Shown: positions 1 through 8,619, numbered from the stretch's first letter. The stretch is 13,097 bases of DNA from UBA1413 sp964395045 (GCA_964395045.1 CAYNBE010000098.1:1-13097); one strand, 5' to 3'. A program made the numbers and translations. Notes: generated by a model from the sequence alone, not told the origin.

Positions 1-2
1 AT

Positions 3-578
3 GAGAGCAGAAAAGCACTGGATTACTTTCGCGATGAAGTGAAAAAGGCAGGTTTCCCGGGTTTGCATATACAGTTGATCGGATACGATATAAATGGAAA
101 TCCGTTCATACTGAAACCAGAACTTTCTGAGGGTAAAAGCATCGGCGAAATTGTTTCATATTTGGGAATAAATAGCGTTACAATGTATAATATGGCAGGC
201 GGCAATGCCAGAACCGGGGATTACCTCCGCTATGGTGAATGTGCCATCAGGTTAAGGCAAAAGTGGGATTCAATGTTGAATGTACCCTTTTTCCCATGTG
301 TATCGATCGGCTGGGATAACACGCCAAGATATCCCCTGCTAGGAAAGGAGAGCATCATTTATTTCAACAATACCCCCAAAAGCTTTGCTTCGTACCTTCA
401 GAAAGCCAGAGAATTTGTTCTGAATCACCCCGGACAAACACCTTTTCTGGTGATCAATGCATGGAACGAATGGGTGGAAGGAAGTTATCTTGAACCCGAT
501 ATGCTTTGGGGTTACGGATACCTGGAAGCTGTGAAAAATGTAATGAGCGGACAGTATGACCAATATGCAGGCAAATAG
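3..578 (+). CDS. WbsX / GH99-like domain protein, C-terminal part (5' truncated by window edge)
   Basis: The reading frame is open from base 3, with the sense residues ESRKALDYFRDEVKKAGFPG, so the gene begins left of the window; the GTG at 39 is only an internal codon. Two motifs typical of WbsX-type proteins (annotated as glycosyltransferase WbsX or GH99-like) are visible: SIGWDNTPR near 300-335, and INAWNEWVEG followed by LEPD at 453-500. The acidic residues in WNEW, VEG and LEP are the usual candidate active-site residues of this fold. Proteins of this family occur both in O-antigen clusters and in polysaccharide-utilisation loci. The neighbours here are exported glycosidase-like proteins, so a degradative endo-acting role is inferred. 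The next gene starts 69 nt downstream on the same strand. Export cannot be judged because the N-terminus is missing. The family call is firm; the substrate is unknown. Confidence 0.85.
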   Translation, partial: ESRKALDYFRDEVKKAGFPGLHIQLIGYDINGNPFILKPELSEGKSIGEIVSYLGINSVTMYNMAGGNARTGDYLRYGECAIRLRQKWDSMLNVPFFPCVSIGWDNTPRYPLLGKESIIYFNNTPKSFASYLQKAREFVLNHPGQTPFLVINAWNEWVEGSYLEPDMLWGYGYLEAVKNVMSGQYDQYAGK

Positions 579-647
579 CCGGTCTGCAAATACAAAGTGA
601 AGAATTGTGAATTCAACCAACAAAAATCAAGTATTGAATTGAATGGA

Positions 648-2573
648 ATGAATAAAACAAAATCGAATACTTTGTCACGGCGGTCTTTATTGCAATTACT
701 CGGAGGTTCGGTGATTGCTACTGCATTCCCGGTGTCGTTAGAGGCGGAACGGTTGGGTGACTTTTCCGCAGTGCCAAAAAGAAGAAATGTCTATTATGCC
801 TACCGTTCTTTCTGGCCGGAACTGGAAATGACTGCTAAGTTCAAATCAATGGGGATCAACACCCGTTGCTTTTATGCTTCGAACACCATCAATTCAATGG
901 GATTTGAATATTGCAAATACCCGCTTATCTGGTTGGGAAAAAAGAAATATGACTTTTCAGCCTTCGACAGACAGGTAGAGGATCTTTTATCTGCAAATCA
1001 CGAAGCGAATTTTCTTTGCATGGTCGATCTGAACACTCCTTACTGGCTTACCCGCAAGTTTGCATACGATAGTTTTTCAGAAATCTCGATGGCAGCTTCC
1101 GATAAGGAATGGCTCACGGTGACAACAGAATGGATGGCTGATTTCCTGGATTATTCCGAGAAAAAATACGGCGATAAAATTTCTGCGTATATTCTGACAG
1201 CGGGGGGAACTTCGGAATGGTATGAATACGACCGCGGGCGTTCGGGCAGAGTGAAAAATACGGCATGGAGAGAATGGTGCGGAAAGAAAGGATTGTCACT
1301 GGGCGATGATGTTCCGCAGGAAAGCTCCCTTCAGAAAGCTGCCCATGAAAATGTGATTTACGATCCTCAAACCGAGATGGGAAAAATCATGTACTGGCAA
1401 TTCCACAATGAAGTGATTGCAGATGCAATTCTTCATTTTGTAAAGGAAGCCCGTCCCCTCATCTCTTCAAACAAGGAAATCGGAGTCTTTTTCGGGTATT
1501 ATCTGGTTAGTGATCGCAAACAGGTCTCTTTCGGTCATCTTGATTATGAAAGGGTTTTTGCCTGCCCGGATATCGATTTTTTTATCAGCCCCGGGACTTA
1601 CCAGGACAGGATGATTGGCGGAGGAAGTGGTCCACAGCTTGTACAGGGAACCTTGAACCGCTATGGAAAAAGGTATCTGCATGAAATCGACCACCGAACG
1701 CATGTTGTCAATACTGATACCTGGAAAACACAGGCAGACGACAACGCCGGGAATACCAGAGAAGCAGCGTATGCCCTGATTAACCATGCATCACTCTGGT
1801 GGTTCGACATGTGGGGAGGATGGTACAGGGAAGAAGAAACACAAGAGCTTATCCGGCGGCTTAAACTTGTATCCGACAGGTATATGGACGATCAGTCAAC
1901 ATCCATTGCTGAAACACTCCTGATCGCCGATCCTCAAAGCGCATTCTATTTCAATGAGAAAATGCCTCATGCTTCTGAAATGGCACATTCTTTCCGGGAT
2001 AAGCTGAACAGGACAGGAGCTCCTTTCGATATCTTTTCCTTCAACGACATTCCATTCATCGACCTTTCCCGGTACAAGACCGTTTTTTTGCCTGCCACCA
2101 TTTTGATTACGCCCGAACGGGGTGAAATTCTCAGGAGAACTATCCTTTCCGGTAACCGCACCGTGATTTGGACTTATGCCCCGGGAATATGTGACGGAAA
2201 AACCCTTGATGTGTCACGGATCAGAAACTGGACCGGAACGGAGTATGGAACTGCCGGCCCGGTGACCATCAATATGGGAGGTTGGACATCAGTTTACAGT
2301 TATGACTATCAGACCATGACCCCTGCATTCCTGAAAGAGACTATGAGAAAAGCCGGGGTTCATATGTTCACCGATGAAGAAAACCCGGTATATGCCAACG
2401 AACGTTTGCTTGCAGTCCATTTCAGCGAAGGAGGCACCAAAACGGTTTATTTGCCACGGCGCTGCAGCAAAGTGATCGATGTAATAAATAACAGAGAGGT
2501 GGGCAGAAACTGTACCTCTTTCCGGTTCACATTTGCTTCACCCGACACTGCTATCTTCGAAATGATAATGTAG
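648..2573 (+). CDS. Tat-exported GH42-like glycoside hydrolase, tandem paralogue A
   Basis: A 641-residue protein. I chose ATG 648 over the in-frame GTG 597 because the N-terminus then aligns from residue 1 with the paralogue at 2641 (MNKTKSNTLSRRS versus MNKAKARTFSRRS). The leader has a twin-arginine motif, SRRSLLQLLGG, then a hydrophobic stretch and no lipobox cysteine, so a soluble periplasmic product is predicted. Residues about 40-410 look like a clan GH-A TIM barrel: AYRSFWPE near the start, TSEW with E190 as candidate acid/base, HEIDHR with E346 as candidate nucleophile, and FDMWGGW at 386-392. Residues about 420-530 resemble the Rossmann-like trimerisation domain of GH42 (AETLLIADP, then FLPATILITPERGEIL). 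The last 65 or so residues form a small beta-sandwich. This A-B-C order matches GH42 beta-galactosidases, but overall similarity looks distant. The catalytic assignments and the sugar are inference. Confidence 0.8.
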   Translation: MNKTKSNTLSRRSLLQLLGGSVIATAFPVSLEAERLGDFSAVPKRRNVYYAYRSFWPELEMTAKFKSMGINTRCFYASNTINSMGFEYCKYPLIWLGKKKYDFSAFDRQVEDLLSANHEANFLCMVDLNTPYWLTRKFAYDSFSEISMAASDKEWLTVTTEWMADFLDYSEKKYGDKISAYILTAGGTSEWYEYDRGRSGRVKNTAWREWCGKKGLSLGDDVPQESSLQKAAHENVIYDPQTEMGKIMYWQFHNEVIADAILHFVKEARPLISSNKEIGVFFGYYLVSDRKQVSFGHLDYERVFACPDIDFFISPGTYQDRMIGGGSGPQLVQGTLNRYGKRYLHEIDHRTHVVNTDTWKTQADDNAGNTREAAYALINHASLWWFDMWGGWYREEETQELIRRLKLVSDRYMDDQSTSIAETLLIADPQSAFYFNEKMPHASEMAHSFRDKLNRTGAPFDIFSFNDIPFIDLSRYKTVFLPATILITPERGEILRRTILSGNRTVIWTYAPGICDGKTLDVSRIRNWTGTEYGTAGPVTINMGGWTSVYSYDYQTMTPAFLKETMRKAGVHMFTDEENPVYANERLLAVHFSEGGTKTVYLPRRCSKVIDVINNREVGRNCTSFRFTFASPDTAIFEMIM

Positions 2574-2640
2574 CACCACTTCCATAACACCACCTAAATC
2601 ACAATCAATTAACACATTACAACATCAGAAAACTTTCAAA
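2574..2640 (+). other. A/C-rich, nearly G-free translation leader between the two paralogues
   Basis: This 67-nt spacer contains a single G. There is no Shine-Dalgarno sequence and no stable hairpin or terminator is possible, so read-through from the upstream gene is expected. Unstructured, adenine-rich leaders are the usual mode of translation initiation in Bacteroidota. Treating it as one is inference from composition. Confidence 0.4.
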
Positions 2641-4614
2641 ATGAATAAAGCGAAGGCACGTACATTTTCGCGTCGATCCGTTCTTCAGTTGCTGGGAGGA
2701 TCGGCCATTGGGGCCGCTTTGCCTTTCAACGGATTTGCCAATTCTCCTGCGTCTGCTCATCCTCTCTCAAAGCCTGCGGAGGATGGGAGTAAGATTTTCT
2801 TTGCCTACAGGTCTTTCTGGCCCGAATTTGAAGCCATGAAACGGTTCAGGGACGCCGGTGTGAATACGGTCTGCATTTTTGCTGCCCATTCTAACAACTC
2901 ACTGGGAATGCCTTATTCAAAATATCCGCCGGTATGGCGCTGGTTCGGGAAATATGACTTCGGAAGCCTCGACAAACAGTATGATGATGTACTGGCAATA
3001 AATCCGGAGGCAGATTTTATCTGCATGATCGACCTGAATTCACCCATCTGGCTTGAACGTCAGCTTGCGAGCGAGTGCGAAAGCTTTAACATGCTCAGCT
3101 GTGCATGTTCCAATCCAGCATGGGTAAAAGCAACCGGAGAGTATCTCGAAGCCGTTGTCAACCACATGGAAAAGAAATACGGCGACCGCATCAGGGCTTA
3201 TCTCCTCGCATGCGGACGTACCGATGAATGGATGGATTACAGTCAGCATGTAGCCGGACGAAATAAAACCAGGGCCTGGCAAAACTGGCTGAAAAACAAT
3301 GCGAAACCCCAGGTTCCGGTGCCCTCCTTTGAGCGAATCGACAAAGCATCGTTCGAAAACCTGATCAGGGATCCATCGCGGGAACAGGATATTATTGACT
3401 ACATGCATTTTACAGGAGATATCATCGCAGACACAGTCCTGAATTTTGCCGGAAAAGTCAGGAAACTGATACCTTCTCACCGGCAAATCGGAATGTTTTT
3501 CGGATACATTCTTGAGTTGACGCACCTGCGCCTTGTTAGTGGCGGCCATCTCGAATATGAACGTTTGTATGCTTCACCCGACATCGATTTCTTCCTGAGC
3601 CCCGGCACCTATTCCGACCGTCCGATGGGGGGAGGAAGCGGTTTTATGATTCCCAACGGTACAAGGACTCTGAACAAGAAAGGATTTCTTCATGAGATTG
3701 ACCACAGGACACCTACCTACAATGTGAATCTCGATGAATATGTTTCCATTGGATGGATGGTACCCTGGAAAGACCAGGCAGAAACCACTGCCGGGCTGAA
3801 ACGCGAATTTGCACTGGCTGTTGTAAACCATGCTTCCCTCTGGTGTTTCGATATGTGGGGAGGCGTTTTCGATCCTCCGGAAACCATGAAAATAGTTGCA
3901 CAAAGCAAAAAAATATGGGATCGGTTTTGTACTCAGCCATTAAAAACAAGGGCTGAAGTTGCCCTGATCGCCGATCCGTGCAGTGCCCGGTACCTCAACG
4001 ACCAGAATCAGGCAGTCAATCAGATTTATACGGCAACCCGGAACAAGCTGAACCGGCTCGGGGCTCCTTTTGAAGTGTTTTCTTTCAATGATATCCCGAA
4101 AATAGACCTCAATCAATATAAACTGATCATCTTCCCGGGACTTTTCGAAGTTTCTCCGGAAAGGGAAGGGATACTCAATGAATTCGTATTCAACAACAAC
4201 CGGACCGTTCTATTTATTTACGCAGCAGGCATATCGGACGGGAAAAAACTGGAGACATTGTATGTAAAGAAATTGACCGGTGCCCCTTTTAAATTCCCGG
4301 GAATTCACAAAATTCAAAGGGAAGGATGGAAGTCGGTTTATATACCCGATTACGAAACTGTTACTCCTGCGTCATTGAAACAAATTTCTATAGAGGCCGG
4401 AGTTTCCATTTACTGCGAGGAGGAGGTTCCGGTTTATGCCAACGAAAAGCTTATCGCCATTCATGTAGCAAACGGAGGTCATAAAACCATTTCCCTGCCA
4501 TTTCAGGCAAAAAAAGTCAGGGAACTATATTCAGAACAGGAAATTGCGGTCAGGAAAGGAAAGTTCTCTTACACTTTCTCAACTCCTGACACTGCCCTTT
4601 TTGAAGTGTTATAA
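2641..4614 (+). CDS. Tat-exported GH42-like glycoside hydrolase, tandem paralogue B
   Basis: A 657-residue paralogue of the gene just upstream, similar along its whole length. The start at 2641 gives a clean twin-arginine leader (SRRSVLQLLGG) with a hydrophobic segment ending near ALPFNGFANS and no lipobox. The catalytic-looking signatures are kept: RTDEW with E196 (candidate acid/base), HEIDHR with E352 (candidate nucleophile) and FDMWGG at 403-408. A GH42-like trimerisation-type domain follows (EVALIADP near 437, IIFPGLFEVSPEREGIL) and then a terminal beta-sandwich ending in TPDTALFEVL. It differs from paralogue A by an insertion of about 11 residues directly after the predicted nucleophile strand (within residues 358-375) and by ACGRTDEW in place of TAGGTSEW. 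These changes suggest a different sugar or linkage. The exact family and substrate are not recognised. Confidence 0.8.
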   Translation: MNKAKARTFSRRSVLQLLGGSAIGAALPFNGFANSPASAHPLSKPAEDGSKIFFAYRSFWPEFEAMKRFRDAGVNTVCIFAAHSNNSLGMPYSKYPPVWRWFGKYDFGSLDKQYDDVLAINPEADFICMIDLNSPIWLERQLASECESFNMLSCACSNPAWVKATGEYLEAVVNHMEKKYGDRIRAYLLACGRTDEWMDYSQHVAGRNKTRAWQNWLKNNAKPQVPVPSFERIDKASFENLIRDPSREQDIIDYMHFTGDIIADTVLNFAGKVRKLIPSHRQIGMFFGYILELTHLRLVSGGHLEYERLYASPDIDFFLSPGTYSDRPMGGGSGFMIPNGTRTLNKKGFLHEIDHRTPTYNVNLDEYVSIGWMVPWKDQAETTAGLKREFALAVVNHASLWCFDMWGGVFDPPETMKIVAQSKKIWDRFCTQPLKTRAEVALIADPCSARYLNDQNQAVNQIYTATRNKLNRLGAPFEVFSFNDIPKIDLNQYKLIIFPGLFEVSPEREGILNEFVFNNNRTVLFIYAAGISDGKKLETLYVKKLTGAPFKFPGIHKIQREGWKSVYIPDYETVTPASLKQISIEAGVSIYCEEEVPVYANEKLIAIHVANGGHKTISLPFQAKKVRELYSEQEIAVRKGKFSYTFSTPDTALFEVL

Positions 4615-4643
4615 TCAAGGAGTTAATAACAACATCACCCACA

Positions 4644-6290
4644 ATGAATAGAAAAGAGTTAAACAGGATCACAAGGCGTTCTGCCCTGAAAATGCTTGGA
4701 GGAACAGCACTTGGTTCATTCATACCGTTCCGTGCCTTGAATATATTTGGAGCATCCGCTGGGCTGGGAACTTCCGGAAGCCGGACTAAGTTCACGGAAA
4801 CCGTACGCTCATTTTCATTCAGGGATACCGGAGAGGCCCTCATCAATCCGGGTATGGGTTGGGTTGCCCATTATTATTCGGGAAGGACCGGAAATTACGG
4901 GTACTACCTGGAGCCATCTGATTCACTCGACTGGTTTCCGGGGTGTTCGGTTGTCTATATGCGAGTTCCATGGGCATTTGTTGAGCCTGAAGAAGGTTTT
5001 TTCAACTGGACCCTGTTTGACACCCCCGCACAACGCTTCATTGAAAAAGGCAAAAAACTGGCCATCCGGATCAACTGTGCTGAACACTGGATTCCCTGGG
5101 CAACTCCGAAATGGGTGATGGACAAAGGTGCAAGGGGGGTCTGGTTCATCAAAGGGAAAGGCCCTGATCCAAACGGACAGCTTTGGGAGCCCGATTACCT
5201 GGATCCCATCTACCTGGAAAAACTGGAGAACCTGATCCGGAAACTTGCTGAACATTACGACGGAAACCCGAACGTAGCATTTATTGATATCGGCACGTTT
5301 GGCCTGTGGGGCGAGGGACATACCGGTGCAAGCAGCCGTCTTTCAAAGGAAGTCACTGAAAAAGCGGTCACGAAGCAGATTGACCTGTACACCCATTACT
5401 TTAAAAAAACTTTGTTGTGTATCAGCGATGATGTGGTTGGGTCGAATGCACCCGGTTCTTCATTTCCCCTGACCGATTATGCACGTTCTAAAGGAGTTAC
5501 ATTGCGCGACGACAGCATCCTGGTCAATGTTCCGCCGAATTCATGGTACCATGCCGAACTGGCAGGATGTTACTGGCCTACCATGCCCGTTATCGTCGAG
5601 CATGAACACTACGGTCTTTCCCGGACCAGAGGTGCCTGGTCGGGGAAACTGCTGATAAAAGCGGTGGAGGATTATCATTGCAGCTACCTGTCGATTCACT
5701 GGTGGCCACAGGAGTTTTACAACGAAAACAGGGAATTCATTGAAAAAATCAATCTGCGGCTCGGGTATCGCCTTCAGTTACGCACAATTAAATATCCGGA
5801 AAGCGTCGAGATCGGCGAAAGGTTCAGTGTGGAATGGACCTGGGCCAATGCGGGCGTAGCCCCATTTTACCAGGGAGGTTTTCCTGCCCTGACTATCAAG
5901 GACAAAAAAGGCGGAATTGTTTCGCTCCTGGTCGATGATATTTTCAATCTAAAGAGCCTGAAAACCGGCCCCCCGGATGTCATACCGGAAGAAACCCGGA
6001 TAAGCATATTTCACATCGGCTTTTTGACCCCTGAAAGGTTTTTCAACGATTTTACACTGAAAATGGAACAACGTCCGGGAAGTGAATTTTATGCAGGCCC
6101 CGTGACGCCTGCGACAAATCCGGGTGTTTACGATGTTTTTGTTTCGGTTGGCATGAAAGACGGCACCCCGCTCATCGCCCTTCCCCTTCATGGCGACGAC
6201 GGCATGAGAAGATATAAAATAGGAACAATCACAGTGAAAGAACCTTCGGTTCCGGGTGTCGTCCTGGGAAACAGATATATAGATAAATAA
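4644..6290 (+). CDS. Tat-exported DUF4832-type protein with glycosidase-like barrel
   Basis: A 548-residue protein beginning 29 nt after the previous stop. The leader has a twin-arginine motif at R11-R12 (ITRRSALKMLGG) and no lipobox. The N-terminal half reads like a TIM barrel acting on sugars: NPGMGWV near residue 68, YMRVPWAFVEPEEG with the sense of a GH-A beta-strand, then IDIGTFGLWGEGH with E224 as candidate acid/base and VIVEHEHYG with E319 or E321 as candidate nucleophile. From about residue 370 the text (EKINLRLGYRLQL, then WTWANAGVAPFYQGG) matches my memory of the DUF4832 C-terminal beta-sandwich. DUF4832 proteins recur in Bacteroidota glycan loci, and to my knowledge no reaction is firmly established for this subgroup. 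A glycosidase role in the same periplasmic pathway as the neighbours is inferred. Confidence 0.72.
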   Translation: MNRKELNRITRRSALKMLGGTALGSFIPFRALNIFGASAGLGTSGSRTKFTETVRSFSFRDTGEALINPGMGWVAHYYSGRTGNYGYYLEPSDSLDWFPGCSVVYMRVPWAFVEPEEGFFNWTLFDTPAQRFIEKGKKLAIRINCAEHWIPWATPKWVMDKGARGVWFIKGKGPDPNGQLWEPDYLDPIYLEKLENLIRKLAEHYDGNPNVAFIDIGTFGLWGEGHTGASSRLSKEVTEKAVTKQIDLYTHYFKKTLLCISDDVVGSNAPGSSFPLTDYARSKGVTLRDDSILVNVPPNSWYHAELAGCYWPTMPVIVEHEHYGLSRTRGAWSGKLLIKAVEDYHCSYLSIHWWPQEFYNENREFIEKINLRLGYRLQLRTIKYPESVEIGERFSVEWTWANAGVAPFYQGGFPALTIKDKKGGIVSLLVDDIFNLKSLKTGPPDVIPEETRISIFHIGFLTPERFFNDFTLKMEQRPGSEFYAGPVTPATNPGVYDVFVSVGMKDGTPLIALPLHGDDGMRRYKIGTITVKEPSVPGVVLGNRYIDK

Positions 6291-6351
6291 CAGACATAAA
6301 GATATTTAGACAAAAAGACAACAGCGGGAATGAAAAATAAAACAGCTGAAT

Positions 6352-8619
6352 ATGAAATCAAATAAGATATCTTTCCTGATCTTTTCCTTTTATTTCGTCG
6401 TTGTAAGTGGGATGGGCCAGGCCACTCCCGGATTAACATTTGTATCTTCAACCAGAGGGGTAAAAGATTCACTGCCTGTCGGTTATGTACCACCACTGGT
6501 AAGCAATGGCAGCCTGAGCATGATGGTTGATTACACTGGATGCCAGAATCAGAAAAATTATTGGGGAATGACCCTCAACATCTATTGGGCGGGACGGCGC
6601 TACGGTCCACCCCGGGACGGCCTCATTTCATTCGGACGGTTCGACCAGACACTGACCATTAACGGACAAAATCATGCCGTGCCCACCTCCTGGAGCCAGA
6701 CCCTGGACAAGAAAAATGCAGAAGTGATCTGCGTAAATGACTTCGGGAACGATTTAGCCATCGAAACGGTGGTCTTCACCCATCTGTTCCACGACATGAT
6801 TGTCATAAAAAAGCGATTTCTGGCCAAATCCCCGGGTAACCAAAAAATATCCTATACATTCAGGTACCAGCTGTCTATGCCTGGTAAAGAAAATACTATA
6901 CCCTGGCGGATGATCAGCACCTGCTCGAAGGATGAGATGACGGGCGGAGTAAAGTTCCGGTTTGAAACCGATGCTTACAAACCTGCCATCGGCCTGATCT
7001 CCCTTTTTTCTGACAAACCAACAGAGCAAACAATCGATAAACAGTTAGTCAGTCTGAATTCAACATTTGAAATCGATCTAAAGAAGCCGTATGAGATCAT
7101 CTATTTCCTGATCTACACCGACACGATGGATGGAGATGATTTCAATGAAAGGGCCATCCATCTTGAGAAAATGGTACTCACCGAAGGTTATTCCGGCCTG
7201 GAAGCTTCGCACCGGAGTGCATGGGGCAGTTACTGGGATGAATCATATATTAAACTCCCGCATCCCCGCCTTGAGGAAGTTTACAATACCGCGCAGTATC
7301 ACCTGAGGGTCAATGCAACAAAATGGTCGTTCCCGGTCGGAATTTATTCCCCATCACACTGGAATGGCAGATATTTCGGATGGGACGAAATGTTCTGCTA
7401 CCAGGCCCTCGCCAGCAGTAATCATCTGACTATCTCAAAGCGATGCCCGGAATTCCGCTTTTCAGTTCTTCCAAAAGCCCAAAACCGGGTCGCTCATTAC
7501 AGCAAACCCGACTACGGGGCGCGCTATCCGTGGGAAACTCTTGAAGATGGGATTGAAGGTGCTCCCCAGTCGTTCGGATTCTGGGCAGACCATGTTTTCC
7601 ACATGTCGAACATTGCCAACTCGGCATGGCTCCAATTCCTGTACAACGGTGACCGGGATTATCTTAAATCAATCGGATATCCTGTCATACGTGAATGTGC
7701 GAGGTTTTTCGTTTCGCACATGGTATACGAAAATTCCGACGGCAGTATGTTCATCGGTAAATGTACCGATTTGGAAAGATTGGGCCCGGCAAGGCAAAAT
7801 CCGTTTATGACTTCCTGTGGAGCCATTTTCAATTTGGAGTGTGCAGCCAAAGCTGCCGAAATACTCCAGGTTGATACGGAGGAGTCAGCCCGTTGGAAAC
7901 ACATTGCTTCACGGTTGCGCGAAAGCCTGCCGCACGAAGACGGAAGATATATCCCCTATGCAGGATGCAAGGAAAAAAGTGTGGCATCCCTGGGAGGGCT
8001 GTTCCCCTACCCCCTTTTTGATGCTGAAAACAAACTGCAGCGCCACGCAGCTTATGATTTCATCGAAAACGGAAGGGCCTCAGGAAACATGTATCCGGTT
8101 GGCAACGCGGTTTGTCCCTGGTACGCCGGCTGGATGGCTGCGGCACTTGCCCTCCTCGGAGACAGGAGCGAACCTGAGAAATTATTGATTGAAGCTGCAG
8201 GCACAGCCGGCTGCTTTGGCGATTTGTTCGAAATAAATGAGCCGGGATCAGTCGTAAGGACACCCTGGTTCTCCACAGCCTCGGGCAATGTGGTTTATGC
8301 GATGAATCAGATGCTCGTTCAGTCAAAGGACAGTTCTATCCTGATTGCTCCCGCCGTCCCCCTGAACTGGAAAGACTTTTCATTCAGGTTGGCCTGCTAC
8401 GGAAACCTGACCGCTGAGGTAAAGGTTGAAAAGGGACAAATGACGAAACTGATGCTCATACCGGGGAACAGCAAAGTAGAGACCACCAGAACAATCTTTG
8501 TCCCCGAACAGTACCTGAATCAAAAAACAGTGAAAAAAATGAAATACCCGGTATCGGTCGAAAACGGCACATACAGGCTGGATGTCCGTTTTACCGGGGA
8601 AACCGATATAATGAAATGA
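6352..8619 (+). CDS. Secreted (alpha/alpha)6 glycoside hydrolase, GH65/GH95-like
   Basis: A 755-residue protein with a Sec signal peptide (hydrophobic FLIFSFYFVVVSG, cleavage plausible after GMGQA). Residues about 25-290 look like the N-terminal beta-sandwich of clan GH-L enzymes, and about 310-690 like the (alpha/alpha)6 barrel. Matching signatures are FGWDEMF (W344-E346), YPWETLEDG (393-400), which recalls the YPWxS.xDG motif of GH65, and FWADHVFHMSNIANSAWLQF. Where GH65 has DEYHE, this protein has TDLERLG, making E475 or D473 the candidate general acid. The end (MLVQSKDSSILIAPAVPLNW) resembles the C-terminal domain of GH95. GH65 phosphorylases are usually cytoplasmic, so an exported member is more likely a hydrolase. 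It is last in the operon, 61 nt after the previous gene, and is followed by a terminator hairpin. The clan call is fairly firm; the family and substrate are open. Confidence 0.72.
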   Translation: MKSNKISFLIFSFYFVVVSGMGQATPGLTFVSSTRGVKDSLPVGYVPPLVSNGSLSMMVDYTGCQNQKNYWGMTLNIYWAGRRYGPPRDGLISFGRFDQTLTINGQNHAVPTSWSQTLDKKNAEVICVNDFGNDLAIETVVFTHLFHDMIVIKKRFLAKSPGNQKISYTFRYQLSMPGKENTIPWRMISTCSKDEMTGGVKFRFETDAYKPAIGLISLFSDKPTEQTIDKQLVSLNSTFEIDLKKPYEIIYFLIYTDTMDGDDFNERAIHLEKMVLTEGYSGLEASHRSAWGSYWDESYIKLPHPRLEEVYNTAQYHLRVNATKWSFPVGIYSPSHWNGRYFGWDEMFCYQALASSNHLTISKRCPEFRFSVLPKAQNRVAHYSKPDYGARYPWETLEDGIEGAPQSFGFWADHVFHMSNIANSAWLQFLYNGDRDYLKSIGYPVIRECARFFVSHMVYENSDGSMFIGKCTDLERLGPARQNPFMTSCGAIFNLECAAKAAEILQVDTEESARWKHIASRLRESLPHEDGRYIPYAGCKEKSVASLGGLFPYPLFDAENKLQRHAAYDFIENGRASGNMYPVGNAVCPWYAGWMAAALALLGDRSEPEKLLIEAAGTAGCFGDLFEINEPGSVVRTPWFSTASGNVVYAMNQMLVQSKDSSILIAPAVPLNWKDFSFRLACYGNLTAEVKVEKGQMTKLMLIPGNSKVETTRTIFVPEQYLNQKTVKKMKYPVSVENGTYRLDVRFTGETDIMK

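Noticed and set aside
597..647. GTG start extending the first GH42-like protein by 17 residues
   Set aside because: The extra residues precede the Tat leader and have no counterpart in the paralogue, which aligns from ATG 648.
3040..3549. 169-residue open frame on the minus strand inside paralogue B
   Set aside because: It is antisense to a clearly coding gene, lacks recognisable domains, and its coding strand shows family conservation.
4617..4622. AAGGAG as a Shine-Dalgarno site for the DUF4832 gene
   Set aside because: It is about 21 nt from the ATG, too far to act, and Bacteroidota rarely use Shine-Dalgarno sites.
4923..5321. 132-residue minus-strand frame inside the DUF4832 gene
   Set aside because: Shadow of the conserved plus-strand gene; no signal, domain or start context.
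6330..6365. 11-codon ORF (MKNKTAEYEIK) overlapping the start of the GH65/95-like gene
   Set aside because: It is very short and of low complexity, with nothing to support translation or a leader-peptide role; probably chance.
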